From the NCBI GenBank assembly GCA_019323655.1, contig JAHWGX010000101.1, positions 1 to 31,130 on the forward strand: a stretch of 31,130 nt of DNA, written 5' to 3'. Below are positions 23,695 through 31,130 of the stretch, one piece after another. Position 1 is the first letter of the stretch, and each line of letters opens with the position of its first letter. The notes under the pieces were generated by a model. It saw only the letters and a list, made by a program, of their open reading frames with translations. It was not told where the DNA came from and ran no database searches. The position numbers and the translations under genes are program-made. This DNA comes from Candidatus Woesearchaeota archaeon (GTDB lineage Archaea > Nanobdellota > Nanobdellia > Woesearchaeales > GW2011-AR4).

Positions 23695-24735
23695 TTATAC
23701 ACACGCTCCATTGAGGCAGGATGCCGTCAGGTTTCCAATGCAGCTAACTATCCCGTTATATGCGTAGCTTCCGGAGCAGGAGTATTCCATCAGGGTGATG
23801 TTGTTAAAGCAGTAGTCGTCATAGGAGTATTGCTGGTCGTTCAGATAGCCGCTTACCGTTCCAAGCAGTTCCGGAAACCATCCGCCATCACTGTCTGAGC
23901 AGGAATCTGGTGCAGGGTTGCATTCTCCATCAGTGCAGCCATACTGGCAGAGATCCACTACTACTTCATGGGCTGCAGAATAAGCGCATGCCCCGCCAAT
24001 GCAGTAATAGTCATTATAGTCCCTGTAGACAGAGCTGTTCATGCAGTAATTGGTGCTGTAGCCATCGGAGTCATCACAGTCTTCCTGAAATACAGGAATT
24101 ACATCGGAACCGCATGCTCCGCTTGCGCAAAAGTAGTCTGTAAAGTCCTTATAGATTGTGTCTCCTGCTGAGCAATACAGGCTGCCATAGCCGTCAGTTC
24201 CGCAGCTTTGCTGCTGGCTCTGCTCATAGTCCCCAATGCAATAATATTCCATTATGCTGCCTGTGTCAACGCAGTAGTCATCATTGCTGTAGGGGTTATT
24301 GTTGTAATAGCCTGATGTTGTCCCAAATACAGTTGCTATATTTCCGCCATCACTGTCTGAGCAGGAATCTAAATAGCCGCAATCCTCCGGGCAAGTTCCT
24401 GATGTTTCCCCCCCTTCACAAACTCCGTCTCCGCAATTAGTCTCGTCCCCATCAGCCGGGCTTAAACAGCCGCTGTCACCCATATCCGCTGAGCCGTCTC
24501 CGTCGTTATCAATTCCATCATCACATTCTACATAGGGGTTTGTTTCTGTTTTGTCGTTTTTATCTGTACAGCCTGTATCATCAGGCCAGTCTGTATATCC
24601 ATCTCCATCATTGTCCACACCGTCCTTGCACTGCGGTTGTGCTCCCATTACGGGTTTAGCGGTCACTAAACCTGCCAACAGAACAGCCACCAGAAAAAGT
24701 GCAGACAAAATTGCCGATCTGGCTTTCTTATCCAT
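23695..24735 (-). CDS. Secreted Cys-rich, Asp/Tyr-rich surface protein with DGxDNDGDG repeats
   Basis: A 346-residue exported protein. Residues 1-31 form a signal peptide (MDKK, hydrophobic core, cleavage likely after VMGA), with no lipobox Cys. Two calcium-binding-type repeats, DGVDNDGDGYTDW (38-50) and DGIDNDGDGSAD (73-84), are followed by the CGDGVCEGGE...CPEDCG motif (101-120). Then comes a Cys/Tyr-rich region in which SCSDSDGG...SGY-x-N-x3-YS-x-DDYC...MEYxC occurs twice (133-167 and 287-320). Many disulphides are likely. The ATG has a strong GGAGGTG ribosome site. The role is unknown; a cell-surface or cell-contact protein is the natural guess. Confidence 0.85.
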   Translation of the reverse strand: MDKKARSAILSALFLVAVLLAGLVTAKPVMGAQPQCKDGVDNDGDGYTDWPDDTGCTDKNDKTETNPYVECDDGIDNDGDGSADMGDSGCLSPADGDETNCGDGVCEGGETSGTCPEDCGYLDSCSDSDGGNIATVFGTTSGYYNNNPYSNDDYCVDTGSIMEYYCIGDYEQSQQQSCGTDGYGSLYCSAGDTIYKDFTDYFCASGACGSDVIPVFQEDCDDSDGYSTNYCMNSSVYRDYNDYYCIGGACAYSAAHEVVVDLCQYGCTDGECNPAPDSCSDSDGGWFPELLGTVSGYLNDQQYSYDDYCFNNITLMEYSCSGSYAYNGIVSCIGNLTASCLNGACV

Positions 24736-24903
24736 AACTTACACCTCCGGTTAGTTTATTTGCTAAATTATTAGCCCTTTTAGATTGGGTATATATAATT
24801 TGTGTTGTCTGGTACCAGTGTCAAAAAATTAGTGTTTTTTATATGGAGATACTCCTTAAAGGAAGGGTATATAAACCATGTAAACAATAAAGTCTTAGAG
24901 TTT
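24736..24903 (-). promoter_or_regulatory. Long leader with duplicated TATA-like boxes and palindromes
   Basis: Upstream of the secreted-protein gene two similar TATA-like boxes, each containing GGGTATATA on the plus strand, lie at 24787-24795 and 24865-24873. Between and beside them are the palindromes CTGGTACCAG (24809-24818), GGAG-ATA-CTCC (24845-24855) and TCCTT-A-AAGGA (24853-24863). A GGAGGTG ribosome site precedes the ATG. The arrangement suggests regulated transcription from more than one start. Confidence 0.45.
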
Positions 24904-26889
24904 TCAAACAAACAGCGGCACAAAAACCAACGCAACAATTCCCATCAGCTTGATTAGAATGTTTAATGACGGCCCTGCTGTGTCTTTGAAGGGGTCTCCT
25001 ACTGTGTCTCCTACAACTGCAGCCTTGTGGGCGTAAGAGCCTTTTCCGCCTAAATGCCCTTCCTCAATGTATTTTTTTGCATTGTCCCATGCCCCGCCGG
25101 AATTTGCCATAAAGACTGCCATAAGAAATCCGACAACAGTTTTTCCAACCAGCATTCCGCCAAGAGCCTCTGCCCCAAAAAGCAATCCGACAGCTATCGG
25201 GCTTAATATTGCCAGCAATCCCGGAACAAGCATTTCTCTTAAGGATCCTACTGTGCTGATGTGGATACAGCGTTCATAATGGGGCTTTGCCTTTCCCTGA
25301 ATTAATCCCTTTATCGTCTTAAACTGCCTCCTTACCTCATTTACCATCTCCATTGCAGTGTTCCCGACAGCTTTTAGCAATAATGATGCAAAAATAAAAG
25401 GCAATAATCCTCCTATAAAAACACCGACAAGGACTCTTGGGTCTGTTACATCTATTGCATTAAGACCCATGACTTTTGCAAACGTGACATACAAAACCAA
25501 AGATGTTAAAGCTGCTGAGCCGATTGCAAATCCCTGTCCAATAGCAGCGGTTGTGTTTCCAACTGCATCAAGAGCGTCTGCCCTTGACCTGGTTTCATTT
25601 CCCAGCCCGGTCATCTGCAAAATTCCGGCAGCATTGTCAGCAACCGGACCGTATGCATTTGCAGCTAATGTAATTCCTAAAGTTGAAAGCATTCCAACAG
25701 CAGAGATTGCAATGCCGTAAAATCCGGAACTGAAATCAGTTAATCCGCCGGAAAGAAAAAATGCTGCAAGGATTGCGGCGCATACAGCAACAACAGGGAC
25801 TATTATTGACCACATTCCTACGGACAATCCTTCTATTACATTTGTTCCGGGGCCTGTTTCTGAGGCCTTGGAGATGCTTTGAGTCGGCTTTCTGTGAGGA
25901 GAAGTATAGTACTCTGTTGACAATCCAATAACAACTCCTGCTGATAAGCCGGAAATAGTTGCCCAGAAAATTCCTAAATTTCCTGTTATTGATTTTATTA
26001 AAAAAAATGACAGCAAAGCCATTATTATTGAGGCTGCAAAAATTCCCTTGTTTAAAACAGTTGTAATTATTTTGCTTTTTCCTACCCTTACAAAAAAAGT
26101 TCCTGCTATTGAGGAAAAGATTCCTGCTGAGGCAATTGCCAGCGGAAGTAAAACATAATCTTTGCTGGAAAAGCTGACAAAGCCTATAACCATTGCAGCA
26201 ACAATAGTCTCTACATAGCTTTCAAACAAGTCAGCGCCCATGCCCACAACATCCCCGACATTATCGCCAACTAAATCAGCAATAACAGCAGGGTTTCTTG
26301 GATCATCCTCCGGAATTCCCTTTTCAACCTTGCCTACAATATCTGCTCCTACATCAGCTGCTTTTGTAAAAATTCCCCCGCCAACTCTTGAGAATAATGC
26401 GACATAAGAAGCCCCAAATCCAAAGCTGTAAACTATTTCGGGGTTTCCCCACAGAAAATAAAAAAAGGTGATTCCCAAAACAGCCAGGCCCACTACGCTT
26501 AACCCCATAACCAATCCGGAGGAAAAAGCAATCTTCAAGCCCTCATCAAGGCTTTTCCTCAATCCAAATGCGGTTTTTGCATTTGCATGAGTTGAAATAT
26601 ACAAGCCAACTCTGCCTGCCAGAGCAGAAAAAGCGCAGCCGAAAATAAATGCTATGCTCATCTCCAGGCTGTCTTCAGGCAGGACAAAATACAATATAAA
26701 AGCGACAACAACCATGAAAACAAGCATAATCCTGTATTCCTTGTCCAGAAAAGCCATAGCCCCGTTATGAATCAGGCCGGAGATATCCTGCATCTTCTTA
26801 TTCCCGGAAGGCTTTTTCATTACCCTAGCCAAAAGAAAAAATGCAGCAATCAAAGCAAGAAATCCGCCAGCCAAAGTAAAGCCTATCAT
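24904..26889 (-). CDS. hppA: Membrane-bound ion-pumping pyrophosphatase, copy 1
   Basis: A 661-residue membrane pyrophosphatase with about 16 membrane segments, coupling PPi hydrolysis to H+ or Na+ export. The substrate site is DVGADIVGKVEKGIPEDDPRNPAVIADLVGDNVGD starting at residue 179. The K+-dependence site reads GNTTAAIGQG, where Ala (not Lys) marks the K+-dependent class. The predicted gate helix reads DLFESYVE with Asp220, Glu223 and Glu227, so acidic residues fill both gate positions known from the Thermotoga and mung bean enzymes (alignment from memory). The frame is open to 26964, but a TATA-like cttatttaaaga lies inside that extension. The ATG at 26889 also makes the motif positions identical to copy 2. 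Confidence 0.95.
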   Translation of the reverse strand: MIGFTLAGGFLALIAAFFLLARVMKKPSGNKKMQDISGLIHNGAMAFLDKEYRIMLVFMVVVAFILYFVLPEDSLEMSIAFIFGCAFSALAGRVGLYISTHANAKTAFGLRKSLDEGLKIAFSSGLVMGLSVVGLAVLGITFFYFLWGNPEIVYSFGFGASYVALFSRVGGGIFTKAADVGADIVGKVEKGIPEDDPRNPAVIADLVGDNVGDVVGMGADLFESYVETIVAAMVIGFVSFSSKDYVLLPLAIASAGIFSSIAGTFFVRVGKSKIITTVLNKGIFAASIIMALLSFFLIKSITGNLGIFWATISGLSAGVVIGLSTEYYTSPHRKPTQSISKASETGPGTNVIEGLSVGMWSIIVPVVAVCAAILAAFFLSGGLTDFSSGFYGIAISAVGMLSTLGITLAANAYGPVADNAAGILQMTGLGNETRSRADALDAVGNTTAAIGQGFAIGSAALTSLVLYVTFAKVMGLNAIDVTDPRVLVGVFIGGLLPFIFASLLLKAVGNTAMEMVNEVRRQFKTIKGLIQGKAKPHYERCIHISTVGSLREMLVPGLLAILSPIAVGLLFGAEALGGMLVGKTVVGFLMAVFMANSGGAWDNAKKYIEEGHLGGKGSYAHKAAVVGDTVGDPFKDTAGPSLNILIKLMGIVALVFVPLFV

Positions 26890-26987
26890 AATAAAACCCC
26901 TTTTTACCGGTAAATCTGAAGATAGTTCTTTAAATAAGTTTTGATTTGGAGGAGATAAAAACAAGGTGTTAAATTAAAACTTTAGTC

Positions 26988-27587
26988 TTAAAGTATATTA
27001 TCGATACTGCCTGCATACTTTTTTATTCCTCTCCTAAATGCATCCCAGAAAAAATCATCAGAAGGGAGATTAAGATCCTCCCAGTGGGCATAACCTATAA
27101 TTGTCCCTTTATAGATTTCGAAGTTAACGCCTTCCGGAGGTTTTGCATCTTTTATAAATCCCTCTATAGGATCTAAACCATCATAAGTTACATAAAATCC
27201 AACTTCAGTGTCTCCATTACGTTCGCTGCTACCATAGTAAGAATATTTTTTTGGGTTGCAGCTCTTTAATTTTTTTGCTGTATCCTCTAAATCTTTCATT
27301 TCTCCAACAAGGATTATATTAAACTCTGCATTTAACTTTATTTTCGAGTTTCTTTCGTTTATATCCTCCCTAATAGCATCATAAATTGTTTTTGTTAATT
27401 CGTACCCTTCTTTATTTTGGTAAACAAAATAAATCATATGGGGCTGGTATGACCCCCCTCTCCTCCAAATTGGCTTATTTAAATTGCCAGAACAACACAT
27501 TTCAGTTTCAATAAAACTGAAACCATTAAGGCTAGTAACAACATCATAAATTTCCATATCCCCTATAAATTGCGGATTCTTTCCCAC
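26988..27587 (-). CDS. Unrecognised 199-residue protein between the two pyrophosphatases
   Basis: A soluble-looking protein with no signal peptide or membrane segment. The N-terminal half has LNGFSFIETEMCCSGNLNKPIW...SYQPHMIYFVYQNKEGYELTKTIYDAI, with a CCSGN motif recalling the SCSGH-type motif of several uncharacterised small proteins. The C-terminal half has a GFYVTYDGLDPIEGFIKDA block and ends in WDAFRRGIKKYAG. No family or function is assigned. Codon use and base composition look somewhat more AT-rich than the hppA genes. It lies 98 bases before the start of copy 1 and 58 bases after the end of copy 2, all on the same strand, so it could be co-transcribed. Confidence 0.6.
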   Translation of the reverse strand: MGKNPQFIGDMEIYDVVTSLNGFSFIETEMCCSGNLNKPIWRRGGSYQPHMIYFVYQNKEGYELTKTIYDAIREDINERNSKIKLNAEFNIILVGEMKDLEDTAKKLKSCNPKKYSYYGSSERNGDTEVGFYVTYDGLDPIEGFIKDAKPPEGVNFEIYKGTIIGYAHWEDLNLPSDDFFWDAFRRGIKKYAGSIDNIL

Positions 27588-27645
27588 TTCTAATTCTCCA
27601 AGAACTATCTACCAATTTTGATTTGAGAAGCCTTATACTAAACCC

Positions 27646-29631
27646 TCAAAAAAATGCAACAAACACTGTAGCAACCAGTATGCTCAGCTTGATTACAATA
27701 TTTAGTGAAGGGCCGCTTGAGTCTTTTTTTGGGTCTCCTACTGTGTCGCCAATAACAGTTGCCTTGTGGGTGTTGCTTCCTTTTCCTCCATGAAGGCCTT
27801 TCTCAATGAGCTTCTTTGCATTGTCCCATGCTCCGCCTGAGGTTGACTGCTTTACTCCCAATAAAATTCCTGAAACAAGCGTTCCTGCCAGAGCAGCTCC
27901 CAGAGCCTCTGCACCAAGCACTAATCCCACCAAAATTGGCGCGGATATGACAATCAGGCTTGGGGTTACCATCTCCCTCAAAGCAGAGTTTGTTGCAATG
28001 ACAATGCACTTGCTGTAATCAGGCTCTTTCTTCCCTTCCATTATACCCTTTATCACCTTAAACTGCCGTTTTACTTCCTGCGCTATCTTAAGGGCAGCGC
28101 TTCCAACAGCCATAAGGACATAGGATGAAAACAGGTAAGGGACTAATGCCCCGATAAATAATCCAATCAAAACTTTGTGGTCCAATAAATTAACAAACTG
28201 CAAACTTGCTTCTTCAGCGTACAAGGTCAGAAGAGCCAAGGCAGCCAAGGCTGCTGAGCCGATTGCAAACCCTTTTCCAATGGCAGCGGTTGTGTTTCCC
28301 GCAGCATCCAGCTTGTCAGTTATGTTTCTAACTTTTTTCTCAAGCCCCGACATCTCTGCAATTCCTCCGGCATTATCAACAATAGGCCCGTAAACATCAA
28401 TTGCCATTATTATTGAGGCAAGCGCCAGCATTCCAACGCCTGCAATAGCCACACCATACAAGCCTCCAAGAAGAAACGCAACATATATTGCAGCCATTAG
28501 TATTCCGACAATGCTGAAAGTGGACCTTTTCCCAACGCTTAACCCATGGATTATGTTTGTTGCTGCCCCGAGCTTGGAGCTTTCAGCTATTCCCCTGACA
28601 TGCTTGTAATCATAGCTCGTATAATATTCTGTGGCCTTTCCCAGGCCTATGCCTGCAAGCACTCCGACAATTACTGTATAGAATATGTTAAGGTTATTGA
28701 AGAAAAAACTGTTTAATAAAAACACAATTCCAATCATTACAACACAAGTGACAAGAAATGCATTTGTCAACGCCCTGCTGGGATTCTTTGATTTCGTCTT
28801 GCAAAAAAAAGTCCCTGCAACAGCTGCAATAATCCCTGCGCATACAACAAATATCGGGAAAATAAAAGGCGCATTTTTAAAAACAGGCTCAATTACAGCA
28901 ATATTATCTGCCTTTAGCGCAGCTCCGATGCCCATTGCCGCAACTAAATTGACAATTAAAGAATCAAACAAGTCAGCGCCCATTCCTGCTGTGTCTCCGA
29001 CATTATCGCCAACCAAATCAGCAATAACAGCAGGGTTTCTCGGATCATCTTCTGGAATTCCAACTTCTACTTTGCCCACCATATCTGCACCTACATCTGC
29101 AGCTTTCGTGTAAATTCCTCCGCCAACTCTTGCAAATAGCGCAATTGCCGCTACACCAAAAGAATAGCCAAGCAGCGCTTCCAGATTTCCCGGAAAAACA
29201 AATAAGGTTATTATTAAAAGCCCTGAAATGCCTATTGTAGCAAGGCCAAGCCCTACTGTTGAGCCTGTAAAAAAGCTTACCTTAAGGGCAGGGTTTAATC
29301 CTTTTCTGGCAGCATTTGCAGTCCTCACATTAGCCCTCACCGACCTGCTCATTCCTATAAATCCTGCCAGTGCAGAGCTGAAGCTTCCGATAACAAATGA
29401 AACAGCGCTGGGCATTCCAAGAAGGAAATACAATATAACTGCCACAATAATCACAAATAAGCCGATGTAAATATATTCGGTTCTCAAAAACTGCATAGCG
29501 CATTTCTGAATCAGGCTGCTGATGTGCTGCATCTTGTCAGTGCCCTGCGGCTCTTTTATCATTCTCCTGTTGAAATAAAACATAAAAAATACCGAGAACA
29601 ATATTGTTGCATATACGAATAGCATTATCAT
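27646..29631 (-). CDS. hppA: Membrane-bound ion-pumping pyrophosphatase, copy 2, with altered gate residue
   Basis: A second 661-residue membrane pyrophosphatase, co-linear with copy 1. The site DVGADMVGKVEVGIPEDDPRNPAVIADLVGDNVGD also begins at residue 179. GNTTAAIGKGFAIGSAAL keeps the Ala of K+-dependent enzymes. The gate helix differs: DLFDSLIVN has Asp220, Asp223 in place of Glu, and Val227 in place of the second Glu of copy 1. The active-site motifs are intact, so it is not a decaying copy. The pumped ion or Na+ sensitivity may differ between the two; that is inference. A TATA-like ctttataaat about 28 bases upstream fits a leaderless start at 29631; the ATG two codons on is an alternative. 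Confidence 0.95.
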   Translation of the reverse strand: MIMLFVYATILFSVFFMFYFNRRMIKEPQGTDKMQHISSLIQKCAMQFLRTEYIYIGLFVIIVAVILYFLLGMPSAVSFVIGSFSSALAGFIGMSRSVRANVRTANAARKGLNPALKVSFFTGSTVGLGLATIGISGLLIITLFVFPGNLEALLGYSFGVAAIALFARVGGGIYTKAADVGADMVGKVEVGIPEDDPRNPAVIADLVGDNVGDTAGMGADLFDSLIVNLVAAMGIGAALKADNIAVIEPVFKNAPFIFPIFVVCAGIIAAVAGTFFCKTKSKNPSRALTNAFLVTCVVMIGIVFLLNSFFFNNLNIFYTVIVGVLAGIGLGKATEYYTSYDYKHVRGIAESSKLGAATNIIHGLSVGKRSTFSIVGILMAAIYVAFLLGGLYGVAIAGVGMLALASIIMAIDVYGPIVDNAGGIAEMSGLEKKVRNITDKLDAAGNTTAAIGKGFAIGSAALAALALLTLYAEEASLQFVNLLDHKVLIGLFIGALVPYLFSSYVLMAVGSAALKIAQEVKRQFKVIKGIMEGKKEPDYSKCIVIATNSALREMVTPSLIVISAPILVGLVLGAEALGAALAGTLVSGILLGVKQSTSGGAWDNAKKLIEKGLHGGKGSNTHKATVIGDTVGDPKKDSSGPSLNIVIKLSILVATVFVAFF

Positions 29632-29751
29632 TTTGAAAAGAGTTAAGTGCGCTTATTTATAAAGTTTATCTTGGTCTGACGCAAAGATATGTTCATACTT
29701 TTGTTTTTTATTGCTTTTATATCTTTGTTTATTTAGGCTAATTTCTACAGC

Positions 29752-29889
29752 TTAATGAGCCTTAACCCAGAAATAAAGATAAACCAAAAAACCAGTGACA
29801 AGCAGAAAGTTAACTGCAGTTATGGCAATCACAAGCCATGCCAGCATTTTCTGCTTTTTCTTTTTGCTTTTGGTTAAGTTTTTAGGCAT
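29752..29889 (-). CDS. 45-residue single-span membrane protein after ATP synthase subunit C
   Basis: A short frame encodes a lysine-rich N-terminus (MPKNLTKSKKKKQK) followed by one long hydrophobic helix (about 15-42) and the end YFWVKAH. The charge pattern predicts the basic end inside. The ATG lies 13 bases after the stop of the subunit C gene on the same strand, so it is probably the next gene of the ATP synthase operon. It is too short to be called by length alone. The clean basic-then-hydrophobic design and tight spacing support it. No family was recognised; a small assembly or stabilising subunit is possible. Confidence 0.6.
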   Translation of the reverse strand: MPKNLTKSKKKKQKMLAWLVIAITAVNFLLVTGFLVYLYFWVKAH

Positions 29890-29901
29890 TTTAATTCATT
29901 G

Positions 29902-30972
29902 CTAAAATACCAGCTGCCTTTCAATAAACTCCTCTCTTAGCCCGAGCTGCTTTCCTTTTATAATCACCCTTAAATTCCTGATTTCAATGTCCTTTGCAAG
30001 CATATAGCCCAGTATCACATCTACGCTTAAGGGGTGCCTGTGCAATAATTGGGTGGATTCTTTCAGCAAGTACCTGTAAAGCTCAGTTTCAAGGATTATC
30101 AATGACCCTGTTTTCCTGTAGTCTTTAATCCCCTCCTCGACAGCATACCAGTATTCTGTTTTTTCCAGGGCATCTGAAATCTGCTCTAAGCTGTCAGCGC
30201 CTGCAAGGCTGATTATTTTGGAGTGCATGGCACCGGCGGAAGGGATTATAAAGCTCTTAATGGCATCTTTTCCAAAGTTGCTTTTCTTCAGCCTGAGCAG
30301 GGTCAGTATGTTCAGCACCTCTACCTCTTTGAAAAGGAAATCCCTGAACAGGACTCCTTGTTTCGGCAGAGTCTTTGAAAATTCTGTCAGGTACCTGTAG
30401 TAATACATGTCAAATATGTTTTCTATTCTGACAAGAGTCTTTTTTTCGTTTAGCTCCTTCAGCCCCGGGCTTAGTAGCGGAAAAGGCACGATTTTGTTGC
30501 CCTTTAGGATTTCCTCAACAGAATCCTTTTCCAAAAGCGAAATTAAAAAATCCATGCTTAATGTGCCTGCTGCTGTCAGCGCTTTTGCAACAAGCTTTTT
30601 ATCCGTGTTTGTGAACTTGCCCCTCAATATTGTTTTAATGTCCTCAATATCCTTGCGTTTCGCGTACTCCATGATTAAAGTGTCCAGCTCATCCGGAGAT
30701 ATCCTTATTAATTTTTTAAAGGAAGCAGCAAGGTTTTTGTTTAGCGCAAGCTCAAGCAAATCTGCCCCGGAATATTCCGTGGCCAATCCGTCTATTTCTT
30801 TTTTGTAGTTAGAATTCTGCAAAAACTCTGCAATTTCGCTGAAAGTCATCTTAAGCATTTTCTGGTAGTCTTCTATCCTGAAGAGCAGCGATTTCATTAC
30901 AGCAGTCCTTACATAAGTGTAGGAGTAGATTCCAAGCCGCACTTTCCTGGATCTCAGGCGAATGTTTTGCAT
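29902..30972 (-). CDS. atpC: A-type ATP synthase subunit C
   Basis: A 356-residue AC39/subunit d-type protein that links the central rotor stalk to the membrane ring of archaeal A/V-type ATP synthases. The N-terminal part IYSYTYVRTAVMKSLLFRIEDYQKMLKM and the helix-rich remainder with RIENIFDMYYYRYL, LFKEVEVLNILTLLRLKK and the C-terminal DVILGYMLAKDIEIRNLRVIIKGKQLGL fit the family. The frame is open to a TTG at 31011, which overlaps the subunit E stop (31004-31006). The ATG at 30972 gives a more usual N-terminus and was chosen with moderate confidence. Subunit E lies directly upstream, the standard archaeal order. Confidence 0.9.
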   Translation of the reverse strand: MQNIRLRSRKVRLGIYSYTYVRTAVMKSLLFRIEDYQKMLKMTFSEIAEFLQNSNYKKEIDGLATEYSGADLLELALNKNLAASFKKLIRISPDELDTLIMEYAKRKDIEDIKTILRGKFTNTDKKLVAKALTAAGTLSMDFLISLLEKDSVEEILKGNKIVPFPLLSPGLKELNEKKTLVRIENIFDMYYYRYLTEFSKTLPKQGVLFRDFLFKEVEVLNILTLLRLKKSNFGKDAIKSFIIPSAGAMHSKIISLAGADSLEQISDALEKTEYWYAVEEGIKDYRKTGSLIILETELYRYLLKESTQLLHRHPLSVDVILGYMLAKDIEIRNLRVIIKGKQLGLREEFIERQLVF

Positions 30973-31003
30973 CTTAACCAAATACCTTTCAGCTAAAACC
31001 CCC

Positions 31004-31130
31004 TTACCCAAACACTATCTTATTCACAGTCTGCAGCTCGCTTTCCTTTATGCCCTGCAGCATTGTGTCAAAGCTGTAATCCACTTTTATTGTCCTGTCG
31101 TTGTTTTCTGCCATAAGGCCTCCGATTATG
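31004..31130 (-). CDS. atpE: A-type ATP synthase subunit E, C-terminal fragment cut by the window edge
   Basis: About 41 residues are visible, reading IIGGLMAENNDRTIKV, then DYSFDTMLQG and ending KIVFG before a TAA at 31004-31006. A glycine pair followed by a short D-x-T/I-x-V-D strand and a final (L/V)FG is the usual end of the peripheral-stalk subunit E. Position directly upstream of subunit C supports this. The rest of the gene lies outside the window, so the fragment is partial only because of the window edge. Confidence 0.85.
   Translation of the reverse strand, partial: IIGGLMAENNDRTIKVDYSFDTMLQGIKESELQTVNKIVFG

Noticed and set aside
26890..26964. 25-residue N-terminal extension of pyrophosphatase copy 1
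   Set aside because: A TATA-like box lies within it, and the ATG at 26889 makes the protein co-linear with copy 2.

Overview
The window reads as a chromosomal segment of an archaeon, most likely a DPANN-type lineage such as Woesearchaeota or Pacearchaeota; that placement is inferred from gene content only. Archaeal markers are rpoK, S17e, the EF-1A/S10 pair, the RNase P Rpr2-type subunit, an A-type ATP synthase operon end, a one-domain ZPR1 protein and a DUF5654 protein. TATA-like boxes lie about 25-30 bases before many ATGs (leaderless starts), while operon-internal genes often carry GGAGGTG-type ribosome sites. Several genes are of a bacterial or eukaryotic type: CoaD, CoaE, Lgt, a bacterial-looking PGK and a GT3 glycogen synthase.

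Layout. 1-415: AT-rich non-coding DNA with short repeats and hairpins. 416-4719 (+): Lhr-family helicase, a DUF2238-like membrane protein, CoaE and CoaD. 4812-12322: a glucan locus. On the minus strand a probable five-gene unit runs wHTH regulator, GT4 glycosyltransferase, GH57 amylase and two tandem DUF5752-like small proteins. Divergently on the plus strand lie a GT3 glycogen synthase and a debranching-type amylo-1,6-glucosidase. 12309-12764 (-): rpoK and S17e. 12914-13678 (+): Lgt. 13744-16782: an unrecognised protein, a DUF4405-like membrane protein, a GC-rich hairpin, an ECF S-component-like membrane protein, DUF5654 and ZPR1. 16787-19524 (-): nitroreductase, SRPBCC protein, S10 and EF-1A. 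19718-20734: a Fic-domain gene bounded by perfect 16-bp inverted repeats. 20774-22383: Rnp4 and a divergent coiled-coil protein. 22370-24735 (-): PGK and a secreted Cys-rich protein. 24904-29631 (-): two membrane pyrophosphatases flanking an orphan gene. 29752-31130 (-): a 45-residue membrane protein, ATP synthase subunit C, and the C-terminus of subunit E.

How it fits together. The glucan locus holds synthesis (GT3, GT4) and breakdown (GH57, debranching-type hydrolase) genes around one small regulator whose promoter carries a palindrome between the TATA box and the start, which suggests an autoregulated storage-polysaccharide module. CoaE-CoaD gives the last two steps of CoA synthesis. The two pyrophosphatases and the A-type ATPase point to membrane ion-gradient energetics. 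The two pumps differ at predicted ion-gate residues, so they may not do the same job.
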